This document shows positions 45,016-55,791 of a stretch of 64,000 nucleotides of DNA, piece by piece. Within the stretch, counting starts at the first letter, position 1, and every line of letters starts with the position of its first letter. The stretch is from assembly GCA_021390615.1 (NCBI GenBank), contig JAJEJU010000025.1:496001-560000 (forward strand). Reading direction: 5' to 3'. A program made the translations under genes and the position numbers. The notes under the pieces were generated by a model. The model was not told the DNA's origin. It saw only the letters and a list, made by a program, of their open reading frames with translations, and did not search any database. The stretch is from Rhodanobacteraceae bacterium ZG21-1. Lineage in GTDB: Bacteria; Pseudomonadota; Gammaproteobacteria; Xanthomonadales; Rhodanobacteraceae.

Positions 45016-45738
45016 ATGAGCACACCGCTGAACTATCGCCGCATCCTGCTCAAGCTCTCCGGTGAAGCCCTCATGGGCGAGGCCGACTACGGCATCGACC
45101 CGAAGGTGATCGGCCGGCTCGCCGACGAAATCATCGAGGTGCAGTCGGCCGGCGTGCAGATCGGCGTGGTGATCGGCGGCGGCAACATTTTCCGCGGCGC
45201 CGGCCTCGCCGCCGCGGGCATGGACCGGGTCACCGCCGACCACATGGGCATGCTGGCTACCGTGATGAACGCGCTGGCGATGCAGGACGCGATCGAGAAG
45301 CGCGGCGGCTACGCCCGCGTGATGAGCGCGATCCAGATCCACGACGTCAGCGAGGACTTCATCCGCCGCCGCGCCATCCGCCATATCGAGAAGGGGCGCG
45401 TGGTGCTGTTCGCCGCCGGCATCGGCAATCCCTTCTTCACCACCGATTCCGCCGCGGCGCTGCGCGCGGTCGAGATCGGCACCGACCTGCTGCTGAAGGC
45501 CACCAAGGTGGACGGCGTGTACACCGCCGACCCGGCCAAGCACCGCGACGCCACCCGCTACGACCACCTCACCTACGACGAAGTGATCGAGCGCAAGCTG
45601 GCGGTGATGGACACCGCCGCCATCGCGCTGTGCCGCGACCACCGGATGCCGCTGCGCATCTACGACATGACCGTGCCGGGCAACCTGATGCGGATCATGC
45701 GCGGCGAGCCGATCGGCACCCTGGTCGACGCCGCCTGA
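45016..45738 (+). CDS. pyrH: Uridylate kinase PyrH
   Basis: The product is 240 aa behind a CCGGAG site. Hallmarks of bacterial UMP kinase: '[13 protein letters not shown]', '[11 protein letters not shown]', '[19 protein letters not shown]', '[19 protein letters not shown]'. It phosphorylates UMP to UDP, feeding RNA, UDP-sugars and lipid A. frr follows with its own promoter-like element, 102 bp on. Confidence 0.97.
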   Translation: MSTPLNYRRILLKLSGEALMGEADYGIDPKVIGRLADEIIEVQSAGVQIGVVIGGGNIFRGAGLAAAGMDRVTADHMGMLATVMNALAMQDAIEKRGGYARVMSAIQIHDVSEDFIRRRAIRHIEKGRVVLFAAGIGNPFFTTDSAAALRAVEIGTDLLLKATKVDGVYTADPAKHRDATRYDHLTYDEVIERKLAVMDTAAIALCRDHRMPLRIYDMTVPGNLMRIMRGEPIGTLVDAA

Positions 45739-45799
45739 GCCCCGCCCGCCGCCGGCGCATCCGCGCCGGCCCGCGCCCTGCGTGGCCGGGGCGTCGCCC

Positions 45800-45808
45800 T
45801 GTTATACT
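45800..45808 (+). promoter_or_regulatory. Extended -10 promoter for frr
   Basis: TGTTATACT is an extended -10 element (TGn plus TATACT), 32 bp before the frr start. Extended -10 promoters need no good -35 box, and none is seen. Transcription would start near 45815. Confidence 0.55.
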
Positions 45809-45840
45809 CATCGGCTGACTGGCTTCATCGGGATCGCCCC

Positions 45841-46398
45841 ATGCTCAACGACATCAAGCACGATGCCCAGACCCGCATGGGCAAGAGCATCGACTCGCTC
45901 AAGCACGACCTCACCCGCGTGCGCACCGGCCGCGCCAGCACCTCGCTGGTCGACCACATCAAGGTGTCCTACTACGGCGCCGACATGCCGCTGAACCAGG
46001 TTGCCTCGATCGCGCTGGCCGACGCCCGCTCGATCACCATCACGCCGTTCGAGAAAAGCATGGTGGCGCCGATCGAGAAGGCCTTGCTGGCCTCGGACAT
46101 CGGCATCACGCCGACCACTGCCGGCGTGGTGATCCGCCTGAACATGCCGCCGCTCACCGAGGAGCGCCGTCGCGAGCTGGCCAAGCACGTCGGCCACGAG
46201 GGCGAGAACGCCAAGATCGCCGTGCGCAACGTGCGCCGCGACGCGCTGCAGCAAGTCAAGGACCTGCTCAAGGACAAGCAGATCACCGAAGACGACGAGC
46301 GCCGCGCCGACGACGAGATCCAGAAGCTCACCGACCGCTACGTCAAGGACATCGACGTGATCGTCAAGGCCAAGGAAGAGGAGCTGATGGCGCTCTGA
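45841..46398 (+). CDS. frr: Ribosome recycling factor
   Basis: The product is 185 aa, the standard length. Signature segments: 'LKHDLTRVRTGRASTSLVDHIKVSYYG', 'QVASIALADARSITITPFEK', 'IRLNMPPLTEERRRELAKHV' and the final 'YVKDIDVIVKAKEEELMAL'. With EF-G it splits ribosomes after termination. uppS follows after 113 bp. Confidence 0.97.
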   Translation: MLNDIKHDAQTRMGKSIDSLKHDLTRVRTGRASTSLVDHIKVSYYGADMPLNQVASIALADARSITITPFEKSMVAPIEKALLASDIGITPTTAGVVIRLNMPPLTEERRRELAKHVGHEGENAKIAVRNVRRDALQQVKDLLKDKQITEDDERRADDEIQKLTDRYVKDIDVIVKAKEEELMAL

Positions 46399-46511
46399 GC
46401 GCCATCGCCGCCCCATGCCCGGCACCGAGGCCACGGGATACCTGCCGCTGTCCGGCGCCGTCACCCCGGCCATCCACGGCCAGCCGCCCGCCCTGCCTGC
46501 AGACCGCGCCG

Positions 46512-47261
46512 GTGGCATCCGTGCCGAATAAGCCCGAACAACTCCAGGTTCCACGCCATATCGCGATCGTGATGGACGGCAATGGCCGCTGGGCCAAGGC
46601 GCGCCATCGCCCGCGCAGCTTCGGCCACAGCGCCGGCCGCAAGGCGGTGCGCGAAACGGTGGAATGCTGCCTGCGGGAAGGCGTCGAAGTGCTGACCCTG
46701 TTCGCCTTCTCCAGCGAGAACTGGCAGCGCCCGCAGGACGAGGTCGGCGCGCTGATGGAATTGTTCGTGCGCGCGCTGGACAAGGAGGTCGACGAACTGC
46801 ACGGCTACGGCGTGCGCGTCCGCTTCATCGGCGCCCTGCAGGCCTTCGACGAGCTGCTCCAGCAGCGCATGCGCGCCGCGATGGCCAAGACTGCCGACAA
46901 TCAGCGGCTGCAGCTGAACATCGCGGTGAACTACGGCGGCCGCTGGGACATCGTGCATGCCGCCCAGCAGGCCGCCGCGGCGGTGGCGCGCGGCGAACTC
47001 GGCGTCGAGGAGCTGAACGAGGCCAGCCTGGGGCGCTGGATGAGCCTGGCCGATCTGCCCCCGCTCGACCTGTTCATCCGCACCGGCGGCGAATATCGCC
47101 TGAGCAACTTCCTGCTCTGGCAGACCGCTTACGCGGAACTGTATTTCACCGATACCCTGTGGCCCGACTTCGACCAGGCCAGCCTGCGAAGCGCCATCGA
47201 GGACTATGCTCGCCGTGAGCGCCGCTTCGGGCGCACCGGCGCGCAGGTCGCCCGGACCTGA
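46512..47261 (+). CDS. uppS: Undecaprenyl diphosphate synthase
   Basis: The product is 249 aa from a GTG start. The cis-prenyltransferase motif MDGNGRWAKAR carries catalytic Asp22. Later motifs 'FSSENWQRP', 'NIAVNYGGRWDIV', 'DLFIRTGGEYRLSNFLLWQTAYAELYF' are complete. It builds the C55 carrier for peptidoglycan and O-antigen. A later ATG is absent near the start, so GTG is accepted. cdsA begins 13 bp after its stop. Confidence 0.96.
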   Translation: MASVPNKPEQLQVPRHIAIVMDGNGRWAKARHRPRSFGHSAGRKAVRETVECCLREGVEVLTLFAFSSENWQRPQDEVGALMELFVRALDKEVDELHGYGVRVRFIGALQAFDELLQQRMRAAMAKTADNQRLQLNIAVNYGGRWDIVHAAQQAAAAVARGELGVEELNEASLGRWMSLADLPPLDLFIRTGGEYRLSNFLLWQTAYAELYFTDTLWPDFDQASLRSAIEDYARRERRFGRTGAQVART

Positions 47262-47274
47262 CCCGAGAAACCGC

Positions 47275-48117
47275 ATGCTGCTACAGCGCGTACTGACCGC
47301 CCTGCTGCTCGCCCCCTTCGCGATCGCCTTCATCGTGCTGTTGCCGACGCCGGGGTTCGCGCTGGTGCTGGCCCTGCTGTTCCTCGCCGGCGCCTGGGAA
47401 TGGACCGCGCTGTCGGGCCTGCAGCAGGCCGGCCAGCGCGCCGCCGTGCTGGTGCTGAGCACCCTGCTGTTCGTGTTCCTGTGGAGCGTGCGCGACACCG
47501 CGCTGCTGCCCGCGCTGGCCATCCTCGGCGTGGCCTGGTGGCTGCTGGTCTGCCAGTGGCTGCGCCACTTTCCCTTCGGCGCCGCACCGACCCGCGAGAA
47601 CCGCGCGATCAAGCTGGCCGCCGGCGTGCTGGTGATCTATCCGGCCTGGAGCGCCGCCCTGCTGATCCACGGCGGCCTGCACCACGACGACTGGTGGCCG
47701 CCGGCTTCTGGTCACTGGTGGGTGCTGCTGACCCTGCTGATCGTGTGGTCGGCGGACATCGGCGCATATTTCAGCGGACGCCTGTTCGGCCAACGCAAGC
47801 TGGCGCCCACCATCAGCCCCGGCAAGACCTGGGCCGGCGTGTACGGCGCCGCGGTGGCCAGCGCCGCGGTCGCCTGGGGCGGCGGACGCCTGCTCGGCGT
47901 CGAAGGCGGACGCTTGCTCGGCCTGATCGTGCTGTCGCTGTTCACGGTGGCCGCTTCGGTGATCGGCGACCTGCTGGAAAGCCTGCTCAAGCGCCACGCC
48001 AACGTGAAGGATTCCGGCACCTTGTTCCCCGGCCACGGCGGACTGCTCGACCGCCTGGACAGCGTGTTCGCCGCGCTGCCGGTGTTCGCGGTCGGCAAGC
48101 TGCTGCTGGGCCTGTAG
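47275..48117 (+). CDS. cdsA: Phosphatidate cytidylyltransferase
   Basis: The product is 280 aa from the ATG at 47275, with about seven to eight membrane segments. The family signature near the C-terminus is present: 'SVIGDLLESLLKRHANVKDSGTLFPGHGGLLDRLDS', including the GHGG...D residues that bind metal. It converts phosphatidic acid and CTP to CDP-diacylglycerol in the inner membrane. dxr follows after 12 bp, in one operon. Confidence 0.96.
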   Translation: MLLQRVLTALLLAPFAIAFIVLLPTPGFALVLALLFLAGAWEWTALSGLQQAGQRAAVLVLSTLLFVFLWSVRDTALLPALAILGVAWWLLVCQWLRHFPFGAAPTRENRAIKLAAGVLVIYPAWSAALLIHGGLHHDDWWPPASGHWWVLLTLLIVWSADIGAYFSGRLFGQRKLAPTISPGKTWAGVYGAAVASAAVAWGGGRLLGVEGGRLLGLIVLSLFTVAASVIGDLLESLLKRHANVKDSGTLFPGHGGLLDRLDSVFAALPVFAVGKLLLGL

Positions 48118-48129
48118 CGGAAGGCCGGC

Positions 48130-49323
<1,194 letters not shown>

Positions 49324-49344
49324 CTGTCTGCTAAGCTTCTGACA

Positions 49345-50694
49345 ATGAATCCTTTCCTAGGCTCGGTGTTCTGGTTGCTGGTCACGCTCGGCGTGCTGGT
49401 GACCTTCCATGAGTTCGGCCACTACTGGGTCGCGCGACGCTGCGGCGTCAAGGTGCTGCGCTTTTCGGTGGGCTTCGGCCAGCCGCTGTGGACGCGTCTG
49501 GGCCGCGACGGGACCGAATATCAGATCGCAGCGATCCCGTTGGGCGGCTACGTCAAGATGCTCGACTCGCGCGAGGCCGAGGTCGATCCTTCGCTGTACG
49601 ACCAGGAGTTCACCCGCAAGTCGGTGTGGCGACGCATCGCCATCGTCGCTGCCGGGCCGCTGTTCAACCTGATCTTCACCGTCTTCGCGTTCTGGCTGAT
49701 GTTCATGCTGGGGCGCAGCGATACCGCCCCGCTGATCGCCGCCACGCCGCACAGCATGGCCGCCAGCGCAGGCATCCGTTCGGGCGACCGCGTGCTCAGC
49801 ATCGGCGGCAAGCAGGTCGACACCTGGAGCGATTCGCTGGACCTGATCGGCGACGCCCTGCTCGGCCGCGAAGCGCTGCCGCTGGTGGTGCGTGGCAGCG
49901 ACGGCGCCGAGCGCCAGTTGGTGCTGCCGCTGAACCAGCTGCCGGCTGGCAAGAGCGTCGAGCAATATCTGATCGGCCTGGGGCTGCGCCCGGCGCCGGC
50001 GCCGGCGATTGCCGCGACGGTTTCCTCGGGCCTGCCGGCGGAGCAGGCCGGCATGCGCGGCGGCGACCGCCTGGTCAGCGTGAACGGCAAGCCAGTGAGC
50101 GACTTCAGCGCCTTCGGCGATCTGGTCGGCAGCGAGGCCGCCAAGTCGCCGACCCTCACCATCGGTGTGGAGCGGGACGGCAAGCCCTTGCAGTTCCATG
50201 TCCAGGCCTCGCATCGCTCGGTCGAAGGCGAACCGGCGCGCTGGATCATCGGCGTCGCCGCACCGGCGCCGGAAACGGCGATCGAGCACTACGGTCCGGC
50301 CAAGGCCTTCGAGGCCTCGCTCGCGATGACCCGCGACCGCACCGCCTCGATCTTCAACATGTTCGGCAAGATGCTCAACGGGCAGGCCTCGACCAAGAAC
50401 CTGCACAGCGTGATCGAGATCGCCCAGGTCGCCAACGCTTCAGCCAGCATGGGCTTCGCCAGCTTCCTGGATTTTCTCGGCCTGGTCTCGCTCAGCCTGG
50501 CCATCCTGAACCTGCTGCCGATTCCGATGCTGGATGGCGGGCACCTGCTGTATTACCTTATTGAGTTGCTCAAGGGCAGCCCGCTCAACGAACGGACCAT
50601 GATCGCCGGCCAGTACATCGGCCTGGCGCTGCTGCTGACCATGATGGGGCTGGCGTTCTACAACGACATCCACAACATCATCCTGCCGACGTGA
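49345..50694 (+). CDS. rseP: Site-2 protease RseP
   Basis: The product is 449 aa. The zinc motif HEFGH is at residues 22-26 in the first membrane segment. Two PDZ domains follow (about 115-200 and 210-290). The third zinc-ligand region 'LNLLPIPMLDGGHLLYYLIE' lies near the end. It cuts anti-sigma factors such as RseA and clears signal peptides. It sits directly upstream of bamA, so envelope stress response and barrel assembly are encoded together. Confidence 0.96.
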   Translation: MNPFLGSVFWLLVTLGVLVTFHEFGHYWVARRCGVKVLRFSVGFGQPLWTRLGRDGTEYQIAAIPLGGYVKMLDSREAEVDPSLYDQEFTRKSVWRRIAIVAAGPLFNLIFTVFAFWLMFMLGRSDTAPLIAATPHSMAASAGIRSGDRVLSIGGKQVDTWSDSLDLIGDALLGREALPLVVRGSDGAERQLVLPLNQLPAGKSVEQYLIGLGLRPAPAPAIAATVSSGLPAEQAGMRGGDRLVSVNGKPVSDFSAFGDLVGSEAAKSPTLTIGVERDGKPLQFHVQASHRSVEGEPARWIIGVAAPAPETAIEHYGPAKAFEASLAMTRDRTASIFNMFGKMLNGQASTKNLHSVIEIAQVANASASMGFASFLDFLGLVSLSLAILNLLPIPMLDGGHLLYYLIELLKGSPLNERTMIAGQYIGLALLLTMMGLAFYNDIHNIILPT

Positions 50695-50702
50695 CGCGGA
50701 TG

Positions 50703-50797
50703 ACCATGGCCAGCAGTCTGCGTCTTGCCGGCCATGGTTCCCGTGCCACCCGGCGCTGCGCCCGCCCGATCCCGCACTCCGACGACGCGTCGTCCGG
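50703..50797 (+). promoter_or_regulatory. Two strong hairpins in the rseP/bamA spacer
   Basis: The first has perfect 9-bp arms ACCATGGCC/GGCCATGGT (50703-50711, 50730-50738) and an 18-nt loop. The second centres on the perfect palindrome GACGACGCGTCGTC (50779-50792), flanked by CTCC and GGAG (50775-50797). No T-run follows either. They may shape the bamA leader, protect an mRNA end, or be a protein site; the role is unknown. Confidence 0.45.
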
Positions 50798-50907
50798 AGC
50801 GGAGACGGATCGGGCGCGGACGCGTTCGCGGCCCGGGGCTGGCCAGCTTCACCTGTTGCTCGCGGCAGCCCCGGCTGCCACATCGGTATAACTCAACGGA
50901 ATCGACG

Positions 50908-53325
50908 ATGAAGCGTATCGCCGCCCTCATCCTGCTTGCTTCACTTTCTGCCAATGCGCTGGCCTTCGATCCCTTCGTGGTCTCGGACATCCGTATCGAC
51001 GGCCTCAGCCGCATTTCGGCCGGCACGGTGTACAACTACCTGCCGGTGAACAAGGGCGACCGGCTGACCAACGAGAGCGCCGCGCGCGCGATCCGTGCGC
51101 TGTACCAGACCAAGTTCTTCAGCGACGTGGAGATCGACCGCGACGGCGACATCATGGTGATCAAGGTGGTCGAGCGTCCGTCGATCGCCAAGCTGACCCT
51201 GCGCGGCAACAAGGACATCAAGGAAGACGACCTGCGCAAAGGCCTGAAGTCGATCGGCCTGTCCGAGGGCGAGACCTTCGACCGCCTGGCGCTGGACCGC
51301 GTGCAGCAGGAACTGGTCACGCAGTACTACAACCGCGGCAAGTACAACGTGGCGGTGGACCCGCACGTGACCCAGCTGGACCACAACCGCGTGTCGATCG
51401 ACATCGAGATCCGCGAAGGCAAGGTCGCCAAGATCAAAGAGATCAACATCGTCGGCAACAAGGCCTTCGCCGACAAGGAGATCGAGAGCGGCTTCGAGTC
51501 CGGCACCACCAATCTGCTGTCCTGGTACTCCAAGAACGACCAGTACTCCAGCGAGAAGCTCACCGGCGACCTCAACAAGCTGCAGTCCTACTACATGGAC
51601 CGCGGCTACGCCGACTTCGGCCTCGACTCGACCCAGGTGGCGATCTCGCCCGACAAGCGCGCGATGTACATCGCAGCCAGCGTCAAGGAAGGCGACATCT
51701 ACGTGGTGTCCGACGTGCACCTGCTCGGCACCCTGATCCTGCCCGAGGACACCCTGCGCCGGCTGATCTTCGTGAAGGACGGCGACGTCTTCAACCGCAG
51801 GGCGATCGAGACCAGCTCCGACGCGATCAAGGCGATCCTGGCCAACATCGGCTACGCCTACGCCAAGGTGACGCCGGTGCCGAAGCTGGACAAGGACAAG
51901 CGCACCGTCGACCTGACTTTCTATATCGAGCCCGGCAAGCGCGTCTACGTGCGCCGCATCGTGTTCCAGGGCAACACCCGCACCGAGGACACCGTGCTGC
52001 GTCGCGAAATGCGCCAGCTCGAGGGCTCGTGGTACTCGCAGGCGGCGATCGATCGCTCCAAGACTCGTCTGAACCGCCTGGGCTTCTTCAAGAAGATCGA
52101 CATCGACAAGGCCCTGGTGCCCGGCACCGACGATCAGGTCGACCTGAACGTGAAGGTGGAAGAGCAGTCCGCCGGCAGCCTGCAGTTCGGCGTGGGCTAC
52201 TCGCAGTACTCCGGCATCATCCTGTCCGCCTCGGTGACCCAGAACAACTTCCTCGGCACCGGCGACCGCTTCTCGGTGGGCGCTGAAAAGAGCGACTACT
52301 ACACCCGCATCAACACCAGCTACTACAACCCCTACCTGACCGACAACGGCATCGGCCTGGGCTACAGCGCCACCTACACCAAGACCGACTTCGGCGATGT
52401 CACCGACATGGCCAACTACGACACCAGCATGAAGGCGTTCTCGACCAACGTCGGCATCCCGATCTCGGAAACCAACGGCCTCAACCTCAGCATGGGTCTG
52501 AGCAGCAACAAGATCAACACGCTGCCGGGCTACACGCCGCAGGTGCTGATCGACTACCAGACCAAGATCAACCATCAGACCGACCACTCCTGGACCGCCT
52601 CGATCGGCTGGACCCACGACACCCGCAACGGCTACTGGGCGCCCACCCGCGGCGGCCTGATCTCCGCCACCGTCGACGGTTCGCTGCCGGGCTCCACCGT
52701 GCAGTTCTGGCGCTTCACCGGCCAGGCCAACCACTACTTCCCGGTGGGTAAGGGCTTCGTGCTGTACCTCAACGGCCAGGTCGGCTACGGCCAGACTTAC
52801 GGCAAGGACGACAACTACGCCTTCCCGTTCTGGGACAACTACTACTCCGGCGGCGTGCAGGACGTGCGCGGCTTCCAGGACAACACCCTGGGCCCGCGCG
52901 TCTGCGTAGGCACCACCACCAACGCGGCCGGCGCCAGCGTGCCGATCCTGCCGGCCTCGGGCGGCTACTGCAACGGCAGCGTGTACAGCCATGCGCAGCC
53001 GATCGGCGGCAACTTCAAGGTGCTGGGCACCGCCGAGCTGTACCTGCCGCTGCCGTTCCTGAAGGACGTGAACACCGCGCGCGTGTCCTGGTTCGTCGAC
53101 GTCGGCAACGTCTACAACGTCGGCAAGGGCTACTCGAGCTATGCGCAGTACGGCATCCCCTCCGGCTTCAGCGCAAGCACGCTGCGCGCCTCGACCGGTC
53201 TGTCGCTGCACTGGCAGGCGCCGATCGGCCCGCTGATCATCAACTTCGCCGTGCCCTTCCGCAAACAGTCGGACGACGGCTACTACGAGGAACGCATCCA
53301 GTTCACCTTCGGCAGCCAGTTCTGA
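50908..53325 (+). CDS. bamA: Outer membrane assembly factor BamA
   Basis: The product is 805 aa from the ATG at 50908. Residues 1-19 are a signal peptide. Five POTRA domains cover about 23-420. The barrel follows, with the loop-6 motif 'VRGFQDNTLGPR' and the C-terminal Phe ('FTFGSQF'). BamA inserts and folds outer-membrane proteins. The gene ends at a terminator (53384). Confidence 0.97.
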   Translation: MKRIAALILLASLSANALAFDPFVVSDIRIDGLSRISAGTVYNYLPVNKGDRLTNESAARAIRALYQTKFFSDVEIDRDGDIMVIKVVERPSIAKLTLRGNKDIKEDDLRKGLKSIGLSEGETFDRLALDRVQQELVTQYYNRGKYNVAVDPHVTQLDHNRVSIDIEIREGKVAKIKEINIVGNKAFADKEIESGFESGTTNLLSWYSKNDQYSSEKLTGDLNKLQSYYMDRGYADFGLDSTQVAISPDKRAMYIAASVKEGDIYVVSDVHLLGTLILPEDTLRRLIFVKDGDVFNRRAIETSSDAIKAILANIGYAYAKVTPVPKLDKDKRTVDLTFYIEPGKRVYVRRIVFQGNTRTEDTVLRREMRQLEGSWYSQAAIDRSKTRLNRLGFFKKIDIDKALVPGTDDQVDLNVKVEEQSAGSLQFGVGYSQYSGIILSASVTQNNFLGTGDRFSVGAEKSDYYTRINTSYYNPYLTDNGIGLGYSATYTKTDFGDVTDMANYDTSMKAFSTNVGIPISETNGLNLSMGLSSNKINTLPGYTPQVLIDYQTKINHQTDHSWTASIGWTHDTRNGYWAPTRGGLISATVDGSLPGSTVQFWRFTGQANHYFPVGKGFVLYLNGQVGYGQTYGKDDNYAFPFWDNYYSGGVQDVRGFQDNTLGPRVCVGTTTNAAGASVPILPASGGYCNGSVYSHAQPIGGNFKVLGTAELYLPLPFLKDVNTARVSWFVDVGNVYNVGKGYSSYAQYGIPSGFSASTLRASTGLSLHWQAPIGPLIINFAVPFRKQSDDGYYEERIQFTFGSQF

Positions 53326-53337
53326 CCCACTGCCGAT

Positions 53338-53413
53338 CGGCGCCGGCCGGCCGCACGCGGCGGCCGGCGCCGTCGAACCCTCCGAAAGCGCGGCCCGTCC
53401 GCGCTTTCTTTTG
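53338..53413 (+). terminator. Double hairpin and terminator after bamA
   Basis: A first hairpin with 12-bp arms (53338-53349 and 53361-53372) has no T-run. A second with 10-bp arms GAAAGCGCGG/CCGCGCTTTC (53384-53393 and 53399-53408) and a CCCGT loop is followed by TTTT (53409-53412). The second is a typical intrinsic terminator; the first may help or stabilise the mRNA end. Confidence 0.8.
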
Positions 53414-53429
53414 CGAGGCCGTCGGCCTC

Positions 53430-53435
53430 TACAAT
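53430..53435 (+). promoter_or_regulatory. Candidate -10 box for the lpxD operon
   Basis: TACAAT lies 24 bp before the lpxD start, behind the bamA terminator, so a fresh promoter is needed here. No good -35 box is evident at 16-18 bp. Confidence 0.45.
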
Positions 53436-53458
53436 GCCCTTGACGCCCGGGAGCACGC

Positions 53459-54493
53459 ATGAGCGCGAACGACAGCACGCCCGGCCGCTATACGGTGGCC
53501 CAACTCGCCGAACGCTTCGGCCTCGAGTACCGCGGCGCCGGCGACCGCCTGATCGCCGGCGTGGGCACCCTGGCCGGCGCCGGGCCGGAGCAGCTCAGCT
53601 TCCTCTCCAACGGCAAGTACGCCGCGCAGCTCGCCGGCACGCGCGCCGGCGTGGTGGTGGTGCGCGAGGAAAACCTCGCCGACTGCCCCACCGCGGCCCT
53701 GCTCGCGCGCGATCCCTACGTCGCCTACGCCAGGATCGCCGCACTGTTCGAGCGGCTGCCGTCCGCCCCGCCGGGCATCCACCCCAGTGCAGTGGTCGCG
53801 CCGGGCGCGCAAGTCGCCGCCAGCGCCAGTATCGGCCCCGGCTGCGTGATCGAGGACGGCGCGGTGATCGAGGACGGTGCCATCCTCGGCCCGCTGTGCA
53901 CCATCGGCCCGGACTGCGTGGTCGGCGCGCAGTCGCGCCTGGTCGCGCGGGTGACCCTGGTGATCCGCGTCAGCCTGGGCAAGCGCGTGCTGGTGCATCC
54001 GGGCGCGGTGATCGGCTCCGACGGCTTCGGCCTGGCCTTCGACCGCGACCACTGGATCAAACTGCCGCAGCTCGGCGGCGTGCGCATCGGCGACGACTGC
54101 GAGATCGGCGCCAACACCACCATCGACCGCGGCGCGCTCGACGACACCGTGCTCGAGGAAGACGTGCGGCTCGACAACCAGATCCAGATCGCCCACAACG
54201 TCCACGTCGGCGCGCACACCGCGATGGCCGGCTGCGCTGCGGTGGCCGGCAGCGCGAAAATCGGCCGCTACTGCATGATCGGCGGCAATGCCGGCGTGCT
54301 CGGCCATCTCGAACTGGCCGACCGGGTTACCATTACCGCGAAGAGCCTGGTCACCAGTTCGATCCGGGAACCGGGCGAATACTCTTCGGGCGTGCCGCTG
54401 CAGGACAACCGCCAGTGGCGCAAGAACGCCGCCCGTTTCAAGCATCTGGACGACTACGCTCGCCGTCTGTCGGCCTTGGAGAAGGACAAGTAA
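53459..54493 (+). CDS. lpxD: UDP-3-O-acylglucosamine N-acyltransferase LpxD
   Basis: The product is 344 aa. The N-terminal uridine-binding domain ('YTVAQLAERFGLEYRGAGDRLIAGV') is followed by a left-handed beta-helix of hexapeptide repeats ('VVAPGAQVAASASIGPGCVIEDG') and 'IAHNVHVGAHTAMAGCAAVAGSAKIG', which holds the catalytic His. It adds the third acyl chain in lipid A synthesis. fabZ starts 2 bp after its stop. Confidence 0.97.
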   Translation: MSANDSTPGRYTVAQLAERFGLEYRGAGDRLIAGVGTLAGAGPEQLSFLSNGKYAAQLAGTRAGVVVVREENLADCPTAALLARDPYVAYARIAALFERLPSAPPGIHPSAVVAPGAQVAASASIGPGCVIEDGAVIEDGAILGPLCTIGPDCVVGAQSRLVARVTLVIRVSLGKRVLVHPGAVIGSDGFGLAFDRDHWIKLPQLGGVRIGDDCEIGANTTIDRGALDDTVLEEDVRLDNQIQIAHNVHVGAHTAMAGCAAVAGSAKIGRYCMIGGNAGVLGHLELADRVTITAKSLVTSSIREPGEYSSGVPLQDNRQWRKNAARFKHLDDYARRLSALEKDK

Positions 54494-54495
54494 GC

Positions 54496-54969
54496 ATGAG
54501 TGACAACACGGCAACCGTGAGCCTACCGGTGAACGTGGAGCAGATCCAGGAGCTGCTGCCGCATCGCTATCCGTTCCTGCTGGTCGATCGGGTGATCGAG
54601 ATCGTGCCCGGCCACAGCGTGGTGGCGCTGAAGAACGTGACCATCAACGAACCGTTCTTCCAGGGCCACTTCCCCGGCCACCCGGTCATGCCTGGCGTGC
54701 TGCTGGTCGAGGCGATGGCGCAGGCCGCCGGCCTGCTGACCCAGATCACCAGCCGCCTCAACGGCCACAGCGGCAGCCCGCTGTTCTATCTGGTCAAGGT
54801 GGACAACGCGCGCTTCAACGCGGTGGTCGCGCCCGGCGACCAGCTGCGCCTCGAGGTGGAACAGAAGCGCCTGATGCGCGGCATGGGCCTGTTCGCCGCG
54901 CGCGCGGTGGTCGACGGCAAGGAAGTCGCCAGCTGCGAACTGATGTGCGCGGCGAGGTCCGAAAAATGA
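54496..54969 (+). CDS. fabZ: 3-hydroxyacyl-ACP dehydratase FabZ
   Basis: The product is 157 aa from the ATG at 54496. The hot-dog fold has catalytic His58 in '[20 protein letters not shown]' and Glu72. It dehydrates 3-hydroxyacyl-ACP in fatty acid synthesis and competes with LpxA and LpxD for the same pool. Its stop overlaps the lpxA start as ATGA. Confidence 0.97.
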   Translation: MSDNTATVSLPVNVEQIQELLPHRYPFLLVDRVIEIVPGHSVVALKNVTINEPFFQGHFPGHPVMPGVLLVEAMAQAAGLLTQITSRLNGHSGSPLFYLVKVDNARFNAVVAPGDQLRLEVEQKRLMRGMGLFAARAVVDGKEVASCELMCAARSEK

Positions 54970-55739
54970 TCCATCCGACTGCAGTGATCGACCCGTCGGC
55001 CGTGATCGGCGAGAACGTGCAGATCGGCGCCTACAGCGTGATCGGCGCGGACGTGCACATCGGCGACGGCAGCGTGATCGGCCCGCACGTGGTGATCGAA
55101 GGGCCGACCCGCATCGGCCGCGACAACCGCATCGCGCAGTTCGCCTCGCTCGGCGGCGACCCGCAGGACAAGAAGTTCAAGGGCGAGCGCACCGAGCTGG
55201 TGATCGGCGACCGCAACGTGATCCGCGAGTACGTCACCATCAATCGCGGCACCGGCGACGGCGGCGGGGTCACCCGCATCGGCGACGACAACTGGCTGCT
55301 CGCCTACGTGCACATCGCCCACGACTGCAGGATCGGCAACCACACGGTGTTCTCCGGCTATGCCGCACTGGCCGGGCACGCCGAGATCGGCGACTGGGTG
55401 ATCATCTCCGGCTATGCCGGCGTGCACCAGTTCGGCAAGGTCGGCGCGCATGCCTTCATCGGCATGGGCTGCCTGGTCGGCGCCGACGTGCCGCCGTTCG
55501 TGATGATGGCCAACGAGCAGCACGGGCGTCCGCGCGGGATCAACAGCGAAGGGCTCAAGCGCCGCGGCTTCGACACCGCGCGCATCGCTGCGATCAAGCG
55601 CGCCTACCGCACGCTCTACATGGCCGGCCTGTCGCTGACCGAGGCACGCGAGCAGCTGGCAGTGCAGGCGCAGAACAGCGAGGACGTGCGCGCCATGCTC
55701 GACTTCCTCGAGCGCAGCGAGCGTTCGCTGGCCCGCTGA
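54966..55739 (+). CDS. lpxA: UDP-N-acetylglucosamine acyltransferase LpxA
   Basis: The product is 257 aa from the ATG at 54966. It is a left-handed beta-helix ('[28 protein letters not shown]') followed by a helical C-terminal domain ('[25 protein letters not shown]'). Catalytic His is in '[12 protein letters not shown]'. It carries out the first committed step of lipid A synthesis. lpxB follows after 52 bp. Confidence 0.97.
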   Translation: MIHPTAVIDPSAVIGENVQIGAYSVIGADVHIGDGSVIGPHVVIEGPTRIGRDNRIAQFASLGGDPQDKKFKGERTELVIGDRNVIREYVTINRGTGDGGGVTRIGDDNWLLAYVHIAHDCRIGNHTVFSGYAALAGHAEIGDWVIISGYAGVHQFGKVGAHAFIGMGCLVGADVPPFVMMANEQHGRPRGINSEGLKRRGFDTARIAAIKRAYRTLYMAGLSLTEAREQLAVQAQNSEDVRAMLDFLERSERSLAR

Positions 55740-55791
55740 CGGGCCCCACGGTCGGGACGCGCGCGCCCCGGCCGGCCGCAGGAGACATCGC

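Noticed and set aside
42715-45642. Open frame of 975 codons on the minus strand across rpsB, tsf and pyrH
   Set aside because: It is antisense to three clearly real genes, has no domain pattern, and arises from high GC at third codon positions.
53338-53372. First hairpin after bamA as a terminator by itself
   Set aside because: It has a 12-bp stem but no T-run; the following hairpin at 53384 has one and is the better terminator.
53326-53458. Missing skp/ompH gene between bamA and lpxD as a deletion
   Set aside because: The spacer is only 133 bp and holds a terminator and a promoter-like box. Absence of skp here appears normal for Xanthomonadales as far as I recall, so it is not taken as a loss event.
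50941-53478. Open frame of 845 codons antisense to bamA
   Set aside because: His/Val/Asp-rich shadow of bamA without ribosome site or domains. The same holds for the long minus-strand frames over mfd (22073-24547) and dnaE (61470-63707).
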